Positions 12,701-24,618 of a stretch of 64,000 bases of DNA are shown piece by piece. Location: NCBI GenBank assembly GCA_900642245.1, contig CAAAJI010000013.1:228597-292596 (forward strand), in the 5' to 3' direction. A program made the position numbers and the translations under genes. The notes under the pieces are model-generated. The model did not search any database and had not been told where the DNA came from. It saw only the letters and a list, made by a program, of their open reading frames with translations. This stretch comes from Fragilaria radians (taxonomy: Eukaryota > Bacillariophyta > Fragilariophyceae > Fragilariales > Fragilariaceae). Numbering within the stretch: position 1 is the stretch's first letter; each line of letters opens with the position of its first letter.

Positions 12701-15146
12701 ATGTCACTTCCTTCACCTTTCTACTTGACTTTGATTAGGTCTTCCTCAAAATACGCTTTTCGCATGAAAACATAATTAAATATTTTAGGACGAAAATTGT
12801 GTTTAGTTGATTTCTTTGATCCTTTTGATGACTGAGTGTCTTGAGACAAAACACTTGGCAAAGATATGTGTGTGACACACCAAGTGTCCTTCTTATTGAT
12901 CTGATGCAAATTGTTAGTCTTCGAATTTCCTTCTAGAATACTAATAACAAGCTGCCTAACTATGTCTTTTACATTAGCATGTCCTTTTTTCTTCAATAAA
13001 ATACTGAAAGGATTTCCCCAGAAATAGGCCTTCATGATTGTTTATTGGAAATTGGTATCACCTAGGTCTTTGCTTCAAAACAAGATATTGTCGTCATGAT
13101 GATCAACGTTTGACACTTGAATCATTTTGTGCGATATAGTTCATACAAACAATGTAAAGTTGTAGTCTTAACATTTGAGTGAATTGCACATGTCCCAAGC
13201 GATAAATCATGAGACCCCCAAGATGATAAATTGGATGACAATTGGCTGTTACTGCTTTCACTGTATTCATATCTCTTAATTCTACTGGTATTTCCTTAAT
13301 TGGACTTTGCCATGTCTCTGACTAGGTGCCTTCTGATGATCATGATGTCTTAACTCTCTTGGGCACCTTAGAATCTCTAAATGTGCTGTATTTCTTAGAG
13401 AGAAACAGCCGATATTCTTTTATTATGCATAACTGACTCTCTTGGCCTTGTTTCACCTACATTTCGGTCAAAATTGGTAACCTCCTTAATTTTTGGTGTA
13501 CTAATGATAAAACCATAAGGACTGGAAAGATGTCTGCAACTAAGCTTATTCTGATTGGCTTAATTTATAGAAGGCAGGTGTCAATGGCTTTGTGTTGGAT
13601 TTTGATGGCTTAAGTGTTCCTGATTCTAAAATAAGTCATAAAAACTCCAACAAAATTGAAAAAAATGAATATTTGTAGAAGATAATTGCAGCTTGTGAAG
13701 TCTGTAGTACAGTTGCTAATTGAACTTGAAGGTGGAAGAACGCAGTTGCATCCTATGAAGCCTGATGGACAGCTATCAATTGAACTTGATATGGAAGAAG
13801 ATATTTGAAGCCTGAAGTAGAGTTGCCAATTGAACTTGAACAGCTTAGGTTTTGCATTGATGCTTCCAACCAAAGAGTGTAAATGTTAAAAGCTGCTGAT
13901 ATAAAGGTTGGGAAGTGAAAAGCAAGCACAGATAGTGTTAACTCTGGGTCAGAACCAGATTACCAAATTTAAAGACCTCTTGAATGGGTCCCTTGGTGAG
14001 GGTAATGTCTAACTCAAGATGATATTTAGTCTAGACAGAGTGAAGTCCAGTTCCTGTGACTGTCCAGCAAGGATCCCTGTGGATTCCTATGCCACCTGAT
14101 GTATGTGCTTTATTTCTGGTCTCAGCTCACCCAAAGCTGCAGTATTTTTTCCAACTTCACCCTCAATTGCTCAAGCTATTGAAATGGATGCCACTTGCAC
14201 ACCATCCAGCATTTGATGTCTGCCTTACAACAAACTTGTTTAGAGAAACATGCCACAAGTGAAAAATCTCTTTCTTACAGCCTTCATTTCATGGACTTGA
14301 ACATGTCCCAGATTAAAAAACAATTGTTATTGCTTTTATGCTTATCAGGCCCCAGGATTGTGCTTTAAATAGGGATTTGAGGATTACTCCACTATTCATT
14401 TTATTTGCCTCTAAACTGGGAGCATTAATCACTTTGGAGAGTTGATAAGGAAAGGGGAAAGTGTCAAGCAGAATTTCAATTATACAAAACTCTCAATTGC
14501 TGGTGCTTTTATATTTGAAGAAAATCTGCTCAAGCAGCATACCTGCAACCAAGAGGTGATTCTGGTGGGGGGATCTGAATGATCTCTGTTCAAACTCAAG
14601 ATCATTACATAACCCTTCAGAGGAGTGTCAAAATGGCCTTGTTGGCAGGAAGCAAAGGCAGTTTTGTATCGGAAACGGAGAAAAAGAAAAACACTTTTAA
14701 TCGATGTGGGATTTGATCAAAAGGGGTAATTAAACAATAAATGCTGGCATCGACCGTCAGTCGATGGCGCACATACAAGCGTAATGTAGGAAAATTAGTA
14801 GTGTCTGATTTCTCAACCGTCCTACAAAACATTTAAGCTTACGTTACGTCGTGTGGAAATAGATTAGCAGGTTGTCAACCCTGTTGTGTGAACAATAAGC
14901 ATCGTACCTTATTTAAATCGAATAAGGCACAATTTCATCCTTGTGCTGCATCTCTATTTCTTAAAGCACATAAACCGATTTCCTATTTCGTGTAAATTAG
15001 AGAGATTTACGAAGTGCGAAAAACAAATGTAGTTGTCAGATGGGGAGAATTTGAAAAATTTACAAAATGATAAGCCCAGTTAAACGAAGTAAAAGAATCG
15101 ATTGTTCCTATTAATGCCTTAATCTAGCGAGCTCGAAAAATGGTAT
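9721..15146. other. Long transposon-like wasteland with short open frames
   Basis: No intact gene. Two open frames are unusually long for this AT content: 10407-10724 (+, 105 codons, Ser/Glu/Lys-rich) and 12721-13035 (-, 104 codons, Lys-rich). I recognise neither. Around 13690-14270 on the + strand frames interrupted by single stops look like decayed coding sequence, including the repeated short motif VQLLIELE / GQLSIELD. The stretch probably consists of retroelement debris continuing from the copia gag remnant at 9341-9720, but I could not place it in a family. Confidence 0.4.
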
Positions 15147-15484
15147 TTAGTTTCCGGCAGCACGGCGTTTCATGTATTCCTCAAAAGATTCGCCCTCAGG
15201 AATTGTCTTTCTTGGATCAGAGTCGACAACAGGAGTTGGGTCACGGGTGTGGGCTTCTCCTCCCATGGACCATCCCATCTCTAAGGCTTGGGATCCATCG
15301 TTAGGCTTTGGGTTTGGGTCAACCTTCAAGGATGTCATGAAGGCTGGCTTGGCCTGAGGAGCGAAGGCGGAAGCGGTGGCGGCGAGGGCAAGGACAGCGA
15401 AAACTTTCTGTAGTAAAAGTTGTCAGAAAATGAAATTTGCTGATGAAGGACAATGATACGTCTTAGCTGTAGTCACCTTACCAT
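15147..15484 (-). CDS. Small plastid-directed protein with ASAFAP signal
   Basis: Two exons encode 87 residues. The first coding exon is only the ATG (15482-15484). A 74-bp GT-AG intron (15408-15481, donor GTAAGG, acceptor CTACAG) follows, then exon 2 at 15147-15407. The joined N-terminus reads MKVFAVLALAATASAFAPQA, a signal peptide ending in the ASAFAP motif that directs nucleus-encoded proteins into diatom plastids. The mature part is about 68 residues, polar, with no membrane helix. It ends in a charged tail with EGESFEEYMKRRAAGN. GC content and codon choice look higher than in the neighbouring wasteland, as expected for an abundant protein. The signal supports plastid import. The function is unknown to me; a small thylakoid or light-harvesting associated subunit is only a guess. 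Confidence 0.85.
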
Positions 15485-17663
15485 ATTATTCTTTTTTAGT
15501 TAAAACAGAAATTATGAGCAGTACTAAATCTGAAACAAAAGATTGAATTTACGATGTCGAAGGCCACATGCGTGTTGTAGGACCTGTGCACACATGTAGG
15601 AAAAATTCCCCATGCGTACGCAAATTCATTGTCATCCAAGAATTTCTCTTACGTTTGCTTACGTGTTGAGAAGTTGACAAACGTAAGTAGAAGACTCTTG
15701 GTAGAGAATCGTACTGGTTGGAAATATGGAAATAGGTATTCAGTAAGAGTACTCGAAACCCTAATCAGGACGTTGAAGCTTGAGAACTCTCGGCCAGACA
15801 TAACAAAAGGGAAGAATATTTTTTACAACGTCATCAAGCTTTTTAAAATTATAATTGCTACAGATCCCATTCTAGAACTTGGAAATTTTGATCCCGGATG
15901 TGGCCATTACTTGTGAAGAAACAATCTTCACGACCCTTCGGCAAAGCTTAGATTCGAGAAAATGACAATACGAATACTCTACGCTACTTAATTCCATTGG
16001 ATATAAATGAATTCCCATGCATCTAAAGTCATAGCAACTTTTCCATAGTCGATAATTTGACTTTGCTCCTATTCTCTTTTAACGAAAAATCAGAATGTAG
16101 GATTCAATACTTCTACGGCTATGTTTTTTCCTCCTGAAAAGCTCACATCCGTGTGACTGAAACAACTAGAACAAAAGGTATATGAAGACATGGAAAAAGT
16201 ATTGTAAATGGATTATTTCTTCCCGTAGTTGCAGGAATCTTGAGGTTTCAATTTCATTCTCATTTTTAAGCTCATACAATTTTATGCAAACTGCTTTAGA
16301 AATGAAACCATTTGCTTCTTGATCTGAAATGACCTTCATTTACGTTAACATACCTTAAGACTGATTTTTCCTAACAAATAAAGATAGAACATTATTCTCG
16401 AAATATATGTTGCGATTACATTAAATAAAAGCAATGATTATTTCAGTATACATGGCATTATCTCGGGAATCGGAAGATGCATTGTCGTATTAGAGATTTT
16501 GCGCAAATTCTAGAAGTTATGCGAGCTAATGGTTGCAGCAGAAAGTAATTCATATTAGAGATTTGAAAGTCCTTGCTGAATAATGTAATCATCACATGAT
16601 CCATTGACACAAACTTGAGGTTGCTGAATGTGTTCAGGCAATTCAGCCAATTCTTTTTCAAGTGCCTATGTCACAACTTTACAATTAAAAAAAATCTCAC
16701 TTGGCAGAATCAAAAGACCATAAAAGACAATCGACCAAAATCATTCCACTTTTAAGCAACAATAGAGAGTAGGAACATCTTCATTTTAATTGGAAAACGC
16801 TGAGCGCTTCAACATTACGTCAAACAATTTAATTTTCATATTCATTTCATCGTGTAAGCATATCTGGAGGATACGAAAAAGGTGTGGATATAAGTCTACA
16901 TAGTGGATATGATAGTCAGTTTACAGAGTTATATGCAGAAGAAAATGTTGTTTCACCCATTTATGAAGGCATTCAGAAAATAGTCATCAGATGAAAAAAG
17001 CAGAAACACAAAGTCATGATAAGTCAAAAATAATAATTTACTTCCCTTTGGAAAATTTCAATCTATTACTACCTAATTTCCTCATGTGCTGCCATGAAGC
17101 GTAATAAATAATTCCAGGTTGAAGACATGTTTCATTTCTCAAAATTTTTCATTGCGAGATTAATTGTATGCTGGTTTACATTTTTGGACCTTGTATGGTG
17201 AAAATCGATATTCCTAGATCAACGTTCTCACGTATATTCGATTGTTAAATTATTGACAATAAAGCAAATCTTTGCTTTCAAATCGAATTGCGATTTAAGT
17301 CCTATAATAACTAGAATCTATGACGTCTTGAGCCGCAAATCTTCTAAGAGCCATTTATTATGTTGAGAAGGAACTGGTTTAATGAAAAATGATACGCAAA
17401 GCCAATTTTTGTCATTATATACATAACACAAAATACTATTTCCAAAAGAGCCAAAGCATTTTTAAATATTTAGACATGGAAGCCAAAGACTGACATGAAG
17501 GAGTATGTCGATGTACTCATTCTTTTGCCTTCTGGGAAACTTAAGCATGCTTTTAAGCCTGGGATACAACATCAAGAGTTATGATCAATTTAACTTTTGT
17601 GTCGACTTTAAACTTAACAGTTACAGCGATGTTCCAATTGGAGATACGCGATATTGCAATTCT
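15485..17663. other. Intergenic stretch, no gene supported
   Basis: The first part is presumably the promoter of the plastid-protein gene. A 95-codon open frame at 15629-15916 (+) has no recognisable motif and no supporting context. The rest, to the 3' end of the mS33 gene, is AT-rich and featureless to me. Confidence 0.3.
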
Positions 17664-18047
17664 CTACTTTTTCTTTCGCTTTCCTGATCCTTTCTTGGGA
17701 GGACCCTTACCCTTTCGGCGAAGGAGCTCCAATTTTTCCTTACGCCTTTCCTCTTGAGGAGACAAATATCCTGGAGATGCCTAAAATAGAAAAATGTGGT
17801 GAGATTGGCTTAAGAATGTTGCTACGCTCACGACTCATTTTGTATTACTCTTCCTTACTAGACGGGCGCTCTTTTCGATAGACTCAAGATAGTATCGAGC
17901 GATATAAATACCACGATGCATACGTTTCAATGACTTAAAGTCGGTTTTAACATGAAGCTGTGGCAATGTACCAAATATTTCATGCTGTAACATTTTAATA
18001 CTGCTTGTGATCTTGGGATACAGACCAAGGAGTCTTTTCATCGACAT
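17664..18047 (-). CDS. MRPS33: Mitochondrial ribosomal protein mS33 (MRPS33/Rsm27 family)
   Basis: Two exons: 17859-18047 and 17664-17780, separated by a 78-bp intron (17781-17858, donor GTAAGG, acceptor TTTTAG, phase 0). The product is 101 residues, the usual size for mS33. The N-terminal half carries IFGTLPQ and the IARYYLESIEK region, followed after the junction by SPGYLSPQEERRKEKLELL. The very basic tail KGKGPPKKGSGKRKKK matches the KKGEGKR-type tail of animal and fungal mS33. The protein is a small-subunit component of the mitochondrial ribosome. No long presequence is apparent, which is common for this family. ATG 18047 is the first in frame and gives the normal length. Confidence 0.88.
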
Positions 18048-19216
18048 GGTGTGAATTACAACCTTTAAAATCCGGATAACGAAGAAGTAAGTACAAAATG
18101 GAGACTACACTTTTCTCATTAAGGATCCGAGCTTTAAATTACGCAACGTTTGGAAGACACTATTTTGAACGACGAAGGCCAACATTGAATTAACAACTAA
18201 GCCTATTTTGACCACAATATGATAAGCATAGCTTTTATCTATAAATAATAAATTACTAGAGTGACCACCAATATTTCGAAGGTTAACGTCGACACCTACG
18301 ATCGGATTCAAATAACTCAATTGGAATCAAGTAGAGAACTAAAATAAACTGAAAAAAAAGGGGAAAAAAAAACGTAAGAAGGAATGATCTAAAGAAGTGG
18401 GAATGTCCAAACATTTGGCGGTCAGAATCAGAAATTTCCGACAATTTCATACTAGAAGCCTTTGATATAAACTAAAAAAACGGCTGAAAATAAGGTGAAT
18501 TGAAGAATTTGCTTTACTTCTGAACCTTTTTTCACTCCGGATAAGATTTTAATAAGATAAGTCTTAGATTCGAAAACTAGATGATTAGAGAAATTAATCA
18601 AATTATATTGAAATTTGAAGGTACGGCAAGAAACTTTTTTTCTCTTTTTTTAGTCTACGGTCTAAGCATGATGTATGGTGCTTTATTCTGAGACGGCTGA
18701 ATTCAAACTATGTGACCGTTAGAGTTATTGAATAGTATCATATAAGGATATTGCCACTCCCCTTCTCGGCGCCACAACAATTGAGGTATTTGCTCAGCAA
18801 CATAGCGTTGTAGATATGTTTATCAACATCTCTAATCCGCACAACGGTCCTCAATACATGGTAATTAGCTAATGAGTCAATATAATATTCTCATAAACAT
18901 TAGATGAATTTGTAAAGTTTCAAAGTCTTACAAAATTAAATTATAGAAGAAGAATATTCCAATTCAAGTTATGAAGTAAGTTTTTTAGCCAAGAACTAGA
19001 GAGTATGGGGTATCAGAACAAAGTCATTCTCATATTGGAATGTTACTATGTTCCCAAATTTTAATAAAGAAACTTCAAAGTCTCAACACGAACCAAGAGT
19101 AAATCTACATTAATAGAGGAGAAACATGAACTGGCTCAACTACTCTATGCAAAAGATTGATATAAACACGTTGTGTCCTATGTAAGGAAATCATGAAGAA
19201 CTTCATCAACACTATG
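18048..19216. other. Intergenic stretch upstream of mS33
   Basis: Very AT-rich, with A and T runs near 18350-18480 and 18640. It presumably includes the mS33 promoter. I see no gene. Confidence 0.3.
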
Positions 19217-19316
19217 TTGACTGTTCTTTTTTTAGAATTAAAAAAATTAAATCATTTAAACGTTTGTGAAGCACATGTGAATTGTTATCACCTAAATTTT
19301 AGCGTTCCTTTTTTCA
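19217..19316 (+). repeat. Dispersed repeat, copy 2, abutting gypsy remnant
   Basis: Similar to about 3365-3462 over roughly 95-100 bp, with the conserved core ATCACCTAAATTTTAG at about 19289-19304. It begins exactly where similarity to gypsy integrase ends, so it marks either the element's LTR side or a later insertion or deletion joint. Confidence 0.55.
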
Positions 19317-21060
19317 ATTGACAGACTGGAAAAGCGGAACATAAACGTTCAACATCTTGTGCGAGATCAGACCAAGTCATGGTGCTTCTGATGGCCTTTT
19401 CCGTGTGAGCTGTCCTGGATGAATAAATTATTCATGATACCAGGATAGTACCTTATGTGGTAATGATGAGGGATCTATATTTTATCTATGTAACAAAGAA
19501 GATCATATCCTTCAATGTATTGGATTGAGTAGTGGGGTTGAGATAGACTTTTTCTCTTAGTCCCTTGTCTCTTGTCTGCTCTTTGAATATCAAGACAGTA
19601 TGCATTGGGAATTTGATGTTACTGATTTGTGCTTCAGATAGAAGTGTTAAGGATTCTTCATTTTGAATTTTCAGTTCATCAATGTCTAAACGGGATAAGG
19701 CATCCGATACAACATTTTTCTTTCTTGGGAGGTATTCAAATGTTACCCCATATACTTTTTCTTCAAGGGCAACACACAGCATAAAATACGGTCTGGAGCT
19801 TTCAACCAATTGAAGGTATTGTTGAGTAGCCCATCAAGACATCTTTGCATTCCTTACAGGTCTCAACCTTTGATAACAACTGAGTGGTTGTATATCTTCT
19901 TTGGGCTGTGTTGAGTTTTCTCAGTTAAAAGGCTATGGGCTTTTTGTCCTGCATAATCACTGCGCCCAGCTGGTAATCTGATGCATTTGTATAGATGTGA
20001 AATGGTTTACTGCAGTCTGGGTAAGATAGAAGTACCTCAGTTCCAATTGATTTTGTCAAAAGCTTGCTGATGGGTTGGGAGCCATTCAAACTTGAATTTA
20101 CTTCATGTTAGAGCCCACTGTGGTAAAGTCACATGTTGCAATAATAGTTGACTAAACCAATGAATTGGCAAAATTCTTTTCTTGTTTTGGGAGCCGTAAC
20201 GTTAATGATGGCTTCAACTTTGTTGTGTACTGGTTGGATACCTTGTCTGATAATCCAATACCCCAGACATTCTATTTGATCTATAAGGAACTTAGATATT
20301 GATGCATTTACTCTCAAACCAGCAGTTGAGAGTCTTGCAAGAACCATTTCTATTTTAGTGAGATGGTCCTGAAAGTGATTATTTGCTTGTATTATCAAAT
20401 CATCAAGATAGGAGTTTACGCATTCCATATCTTGAACCAGCTTTCTCACAACATTTTGAAAAATGTCAGGGACAAGTTTCATACCCGTAGGTAAGCGTTT
20501 GTACGTGTATTTTCCCTATGGAAAGAAAATAGGACATAGTTTCAGGGCGTCTGCGTCTAACTTAATGTGTAGCCCATGTTTAAATCCAGTGCTGTGGTAA
20601 AGGTAAATCCTTCCATAGAACGGATCATGTCCCCAAAATTTGGGGTTGGGATTGAGTGACGTTTTAGCAAGGCATTGAGTTTCCTGAAGTCAAAGACAAC
20701 TCTTATTATTAGGGGTTAGGGGTTACTACTAGTGGTTAAATTTGTTTCTGTAGAGAGGGATTCAGTCTTCCTCTTGTTGTTCTTTGTAACCTTTGGGGGT
20801 TTAAAAAGAAAAGCCAGAGACTTTCTTTCTGGGGCGGATTTGGCCTCAAAACAGACCTTTTTCTGCTGTTTCATTTCGCAACTGCCCTACAATCTGCTGT
20901 ATTGTGATTATTCTTTTCACAATAGTGACACCAAAGGCTGGAAACCTTGGATCTGACTACACTTCTGCCAACCGTTTTCTTGATATCTACTGGTAAGGGT
21001 GCAACTCCATTGGCATTTTTTACTTTTTTCAAATTTTCCAATCGCTTGAAATAGGGAACA
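19310..21060 (-). pseudogene. Ty3/gypsy remnant: gag knuckle, RT, RNase H, integrase zinc finger
   Basis: Read on the - strand. A CCHC knuckle (CHYCEKNNHNTADC) lies near 20895-20945. Reverse transcriptase at about 20700-20130 has RVVFDFRKLNALLKRH, ALDLNMGY and NSYLDDLIIQ in place of YxDD. The connection domain reads GIQPVHNKVEAI and FIGLVNYY. The RNase H end at 19690-19750 reads KKNVVSDALSRLDID. The integrase zinc-binding end is at about 19320-19450, with VCQLKK as its second Cys pair. Gag runs almost directly into RT, so protease and the first RT blocks are missing. Several frameshifts and stops are present, and no integrase DDE core follows. The element is dead. Confidence 0.9.
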
Positions 21061-21895
21061 GCTTCTTCATAACTAACATTTCAAAAATAGCAGTATTAGC
21101 CGCAACCATTGCCTCATGCCATTCTGGAGCCTTAGCTTGATCCAAGATCTCAACAACCTCATCTTGATCTAATTGTTCGGGGAACTCCGCAGGGGTGAAA
21201 GCAAAAATCAGTTGAGGTCATTCAACCTTTCCACAGACTGTTGAAAAGAAGTGCTAGAGCCCATGTAGAAGCCTCTCCTAATGTAGTATCTTTACATGCA
21301 CTAAGGGATATATTCTAAGCCTATGTCTCTAATTATTAATTCTAGAAGGTCATTGTCAGGGATGTCTGAGTCTTCTACTTCTATCCTCTTCCTCAAGTGA
21401 TGTTCAAAAGAAGAAAAAGCCTAGCCCTTCAACAGGTTCTAAACATCTTGGTCTTGTCTGCAGGTTCCTTGAGGGGCATACGTTTCTCCATCTCCCTAAA
21501 TGCCATCACCGCTTGATCCACTTTGCTGGACAAACATCCTTAAAAAATACAAACTGCCACGTAGATGATCCAGCATATGCAAGTAGACAAGGAGGGGCTG
21601 AAAGAAGAGAAAAACTTCTGACGTGTGCTTTGCCTTGATAATTTTTGTTAAGAAGGGAAAGATGGGACTGAGGCTTATCTTTATAATCACTTGCGTCGGT
21701 TCCTTCAACATTCGAAGAAGTGTGGAATTGTGATGATCCAAAATAGATAAATAAGTAGAGAGAAGCAATTGGAGAGAAATTCTATCAAATGGAATAAAAA
21801 TGGTTGGGAAATAATAAGGAAGAAGGCACTGGAGAAAATAGATGCAACTGTGCCACGTAAGGATCAAATAATTAAGCAAGGACTCTTTACGTAAT
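21061..21895 (-). other. Probable gag and upstream part of the gypsy remnant
   Basis: Upstream of the zinc knuckle on the - strand, frames interrupted by stops include a stretch near 21230 reading SFQQSVERLN. This fits a decayed gag domain. A 127-codon open frame at 21496-21879 (-) is hydrophobic and not gag-like, and I do not treat it as a gene. Confidence 0.35.
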
Positions 21896-21899
21896 GGAA

Positions 21900-22600
21900 C
21901 GTTGCAAGATAGTTGTAAATTAAGGGGAAGTTTGCGAACTCATAAAAGCAGTGGATTTCCAGGAATAAGCGGACAATGTATACCATATGTGGGATCCTAT
22001 ATTGATGCTCGCACTCAGGCAAAATCAATTGGCTCACAGAATGCTCTTTCAACATTCGGACAGCCCCAACATGCACTGGCCAAGCCCGCATCGAAGCATC
22101 ACAATTAGGGAGTTATATTAATTTATAATCAGGACACAGCCTGCGCATGTTGAATCAATGCACAAAGTAAATGGTGATTATTCTTGAACCTAAGAGAAAG
22201 GATTGGCTTGAAACCTAATGATAAGTGGGATGGACAAAGGAACAGATCAAAAATTGCTATACATGATAAACTAGATTCCAATAATGCAATAAGTTTAGAG
22301 ACCAGGCATAGTGTGAGTGGATATTGTGTGCTCCTCAAAGGATCATATGTTGGGGTGAAGAGTCAGATGCAACGTAGAGTTACTTCATAACAGAGCTCGT
22401 GACGGTTAGACAGTGTGCTCATGAGATATCATGAGTCAAAAAGATAGCTGAATGGATTGGATTGGAGTTTATTTGCTAAATCATGTTAGATTTTTTGGTC
22501 ACAAGTAACTTGTGATTATTCAACAATTCGAGTGGTGGAAAAACGTAACTTAAGGATGAAAGATATTTTCACTTTAGGGAGTTGAAGGCACATAACTTTA
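21900..22600 (+). pseudogene. Ty1/copia RT-RNase H remnant
   Basis: The + strand carries the copia RNase H block RHSVSGYCVLLKGSYVG at about 22300-22360. This matches the usual RRSVSGYCVFLxG. Before it is a decayed end of RT with MHWPSPHR near 22070-22090, matching the HW motif ahead of RNase H. Stops appear soon after QRRVTS. The orientation is opposite to the gypsy remnant it adjoins, so the two are separate insertions placed back to back. Confidence 0.75.
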
Positions 22601-23770
22601 CGTTAGTGGATTAGAAATTATCGGTTGAGAATAGCAATGATGAGCAAACACGGAACCCGGTAAATTTAACTCATGAACAAAGTTAGAATACTTATAATTT
22701 TGAAAGCATTACTTTTCTTTGCATTTATAGCTAGAGACTTTTGGCATGGCTTAAGGCAAACAATTATTGAACAAATCATCAACATTTTATGGATACAAAA
22801 AATCGTAAGGGATAAAACAATGTTTATACCAGATGGGCTTAAAATATTATCATATAGCAAATTATTGCTGTGTCGAAAATCAGAGAGAATTTGCACTTTT
22901 CTCGACCAGTAGTGAAAAGCTAAAGAAAAGTTTAAGCCAGAGAAGTGTAAACATGCTTTACACTCTCAAAATTTTTGTCAGCAGCAAAATATCTAGGTTT
23001 GTGCCCTAGTAGAGTATGCATATCTGATAAGGACAATGTACGAACAAGTACAAAGGAAAAGATTACACATCAACAATAGAGTTTCAAGATATAATCACAA
23101 CTAGATTTCAGGAAAATGCTAGATTTGTCTCTCTCCTTCAATTAACCTATTTAGAATGGTTTGCCATTGTAATTTTTATATCACAGTGGAATGACTATGT
23201 ATAGAATTGCAATTATTTGTTCGTGAAACGTGTTGGAAGCCGATCATTCAGGTTGGTGTTAGATTAGTTGGAGAAAGTCCTATTGGATGAATTAAAATAT
23301 ATGTTGATCCTTTCCCTTAGAAATCGCAATTCTTTGTCCAGCTAATTTATTATGAGCTGCCTGAAGTCTCCCTATGATACATTTGCCTCCTTCAATCTTA
23401 GCTGTCATGGTAGCTACATTTAGAGTGTGCCTTGAACTATGTCTTACATATATTTTTTACTGAGTCACACATATTCTAAAGTTGAGGCAAAGAAACCATA
23501 TAAATTTTAAGATAACATTTCAAAATAAAAAGGGTTAAGGTGCTGAGAGACGTCGACACCAGAAAACTGACTTCATGGGTTCTGATGGATAAGACAATAA
23601 ATCTCTGAAAGTCTCTCATTCCAAATATGTTGAATATAGTTTTTTGTATTGCAAATCCTTTACTTCAAGCGATGTTGTACTAAATACTTGCGTAAGCTTT
23701 ATTTCGAAGGTGAATACCCGGAATTCATAAATCATCCAAGTACGTGTCCAAAAACATCGGTGATTGTCGC
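22601..23770. other. Intergenic stretch upstream of the Mpv17-family gene
   Basis: No gene supported. A 79-codon open frame at 22673-22912 (+) has no recognisable motif. It may be tail sequence of the copia remnant. Confidence 0.3.
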
Positions 23771-23774
23771 GAAA

Positions 23775-23788
23775 CCATGACGTCATGG
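23775..23788. promoter_or_regulatory. Palindromic CRE/bZIP-type site upstream of the Mpv17-family gene
   Basis: CCATGACGTCATGG is a perfect 14-bp palindrome centred on TGACGTCA. It lies 83 bp before the proposed ATG at 23872. TGACGTCA is the classical cAMP-response/bZIP site, and related TGACGT elements act in CO2/cAMP control of diatom genes. Binding here is inferred from sequence only. Confidence 0.5.
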
Positions 23789-23871
23789 ACCAGTTTTAGT
23801 CCAGCAGAGATTATTAAGCGTCATCATTAATTTAACTTTTTCTCACTGTGGTTCACACCCTCTTGATTACC

Positions 23872-24618
23872 ATGGTTTTGACAATCCTAGGTCTTCCAAC
23901 AACTAATTTTCGTGTCGCTTCGCGCTTCTACCGACGGGTATTTCATAACACATCTAAGCACATGAAGGACCCTTCAAAAACTACTGATAGTACTTTGCCG
24001 AAGACTTCGTTCATGAAAAGAAACCCTTTCACATTCCAATTGGGAGTTGCAACTGTAAAAACCATGGCAGCAGATCTACTGACACAAAAAGTGGCAGAAG
24101 GAAAGAGCTGGGGTGAGATTGACTTGCATAGGAACTTTATTTTTGTAGTGTTTGGATTCGGATATTTAGGTTGCTTCCAATACTGGCTGATGGTCAACAA
24201 GTATCGTCATTGGTTTCCGACGATGGATAGCTTCGCTAAGCTCTCAATGGCAGAAAAAATTAAAGATAGAGCGGGGATGTTCGATGCAATGAAGATGGTA
24301 CTTTTCGACGTCACTATTCATCTTCCTATTCTTTACTTTCCATGCTACTACACCGTTAAGGAATTAGTCGTTGGGACTTCATGGAATCCCATTGATTGGG
24401 TCAAAGATGGCGTTTCTAAATATACTTCAAATATCAAAGAGGACCTGTCAGCCATGATAAAACTTTGGGGTCCATCAGATTGTATCCAGTTCATGTTGCC
24501 AATACATATCCGCATGCCCTTTCGGCACGGTGTAAGTTTTTTCTGGACGGCTTATGTTTCTTTCACACGAGGCTCAATAGATGAAAATATCGAGAAGAAT
24601 GGTCAGAGCTCATGTTAG
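23872..24618 (+). CDS. Mpv17/PMP22 family membrane protein
   Basis: A single-exon gene of 248 residues. I chose ATG 23872; the frame is open further upstream but only from a GTG. The N-terminus is rich in Arg, Ser and Thr with few acids (NFRVASRFYRRVF), as in mitochondrial presequences. The family signature lies at the C-terminus: WGPSDCIQFMLPIHIRMPFR, then VSFFWTAYVSF, corresponding to the NFxxVPxxxR...W...LS block of Mpv17, PMP22 and Sym1. Earlier segments LGVATVKTMAADLLTQ and HRNFIFVVFGFGYLGCFQYW fit the first two helices. The family forms small channel-like proteins in the inner mitochondrial or peroxisomal membrane; the substrate is unsettled. The usual Pro in the signature is present, but the spacing is divergent. 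Confidence 0.85.
   Translation: MVLTILGLPTTNFRVASRFYRRVFHNTSKHMKDPSKTTDSTLPKTSFMKRNPFTFQLGVATVKTMAADLLTQKVAEGKSWGEIDLHRNFIFVVFGFGYLGCFQYWLMVNKYRHWFPTMDSFAKLSMAEKIKDRAGMFDAMKMVLFDVTIHLPILYFPCYYTVKELVVGTSWNPIDWVKDGVSKYTSNIKEDLSAMIKLWGPSDCIQFMLPIHIRMPFRHGVSFFWTAYVSFTRGSIDENIEKNGQSSC

Noticed and set aside
21496..21879. 127-codon hydrophobic frame (-) beside the gypsy remnant
   Set aside because: It lies where gag should be, but its sequence is not gag-like and looks like an out-of-frame reading.
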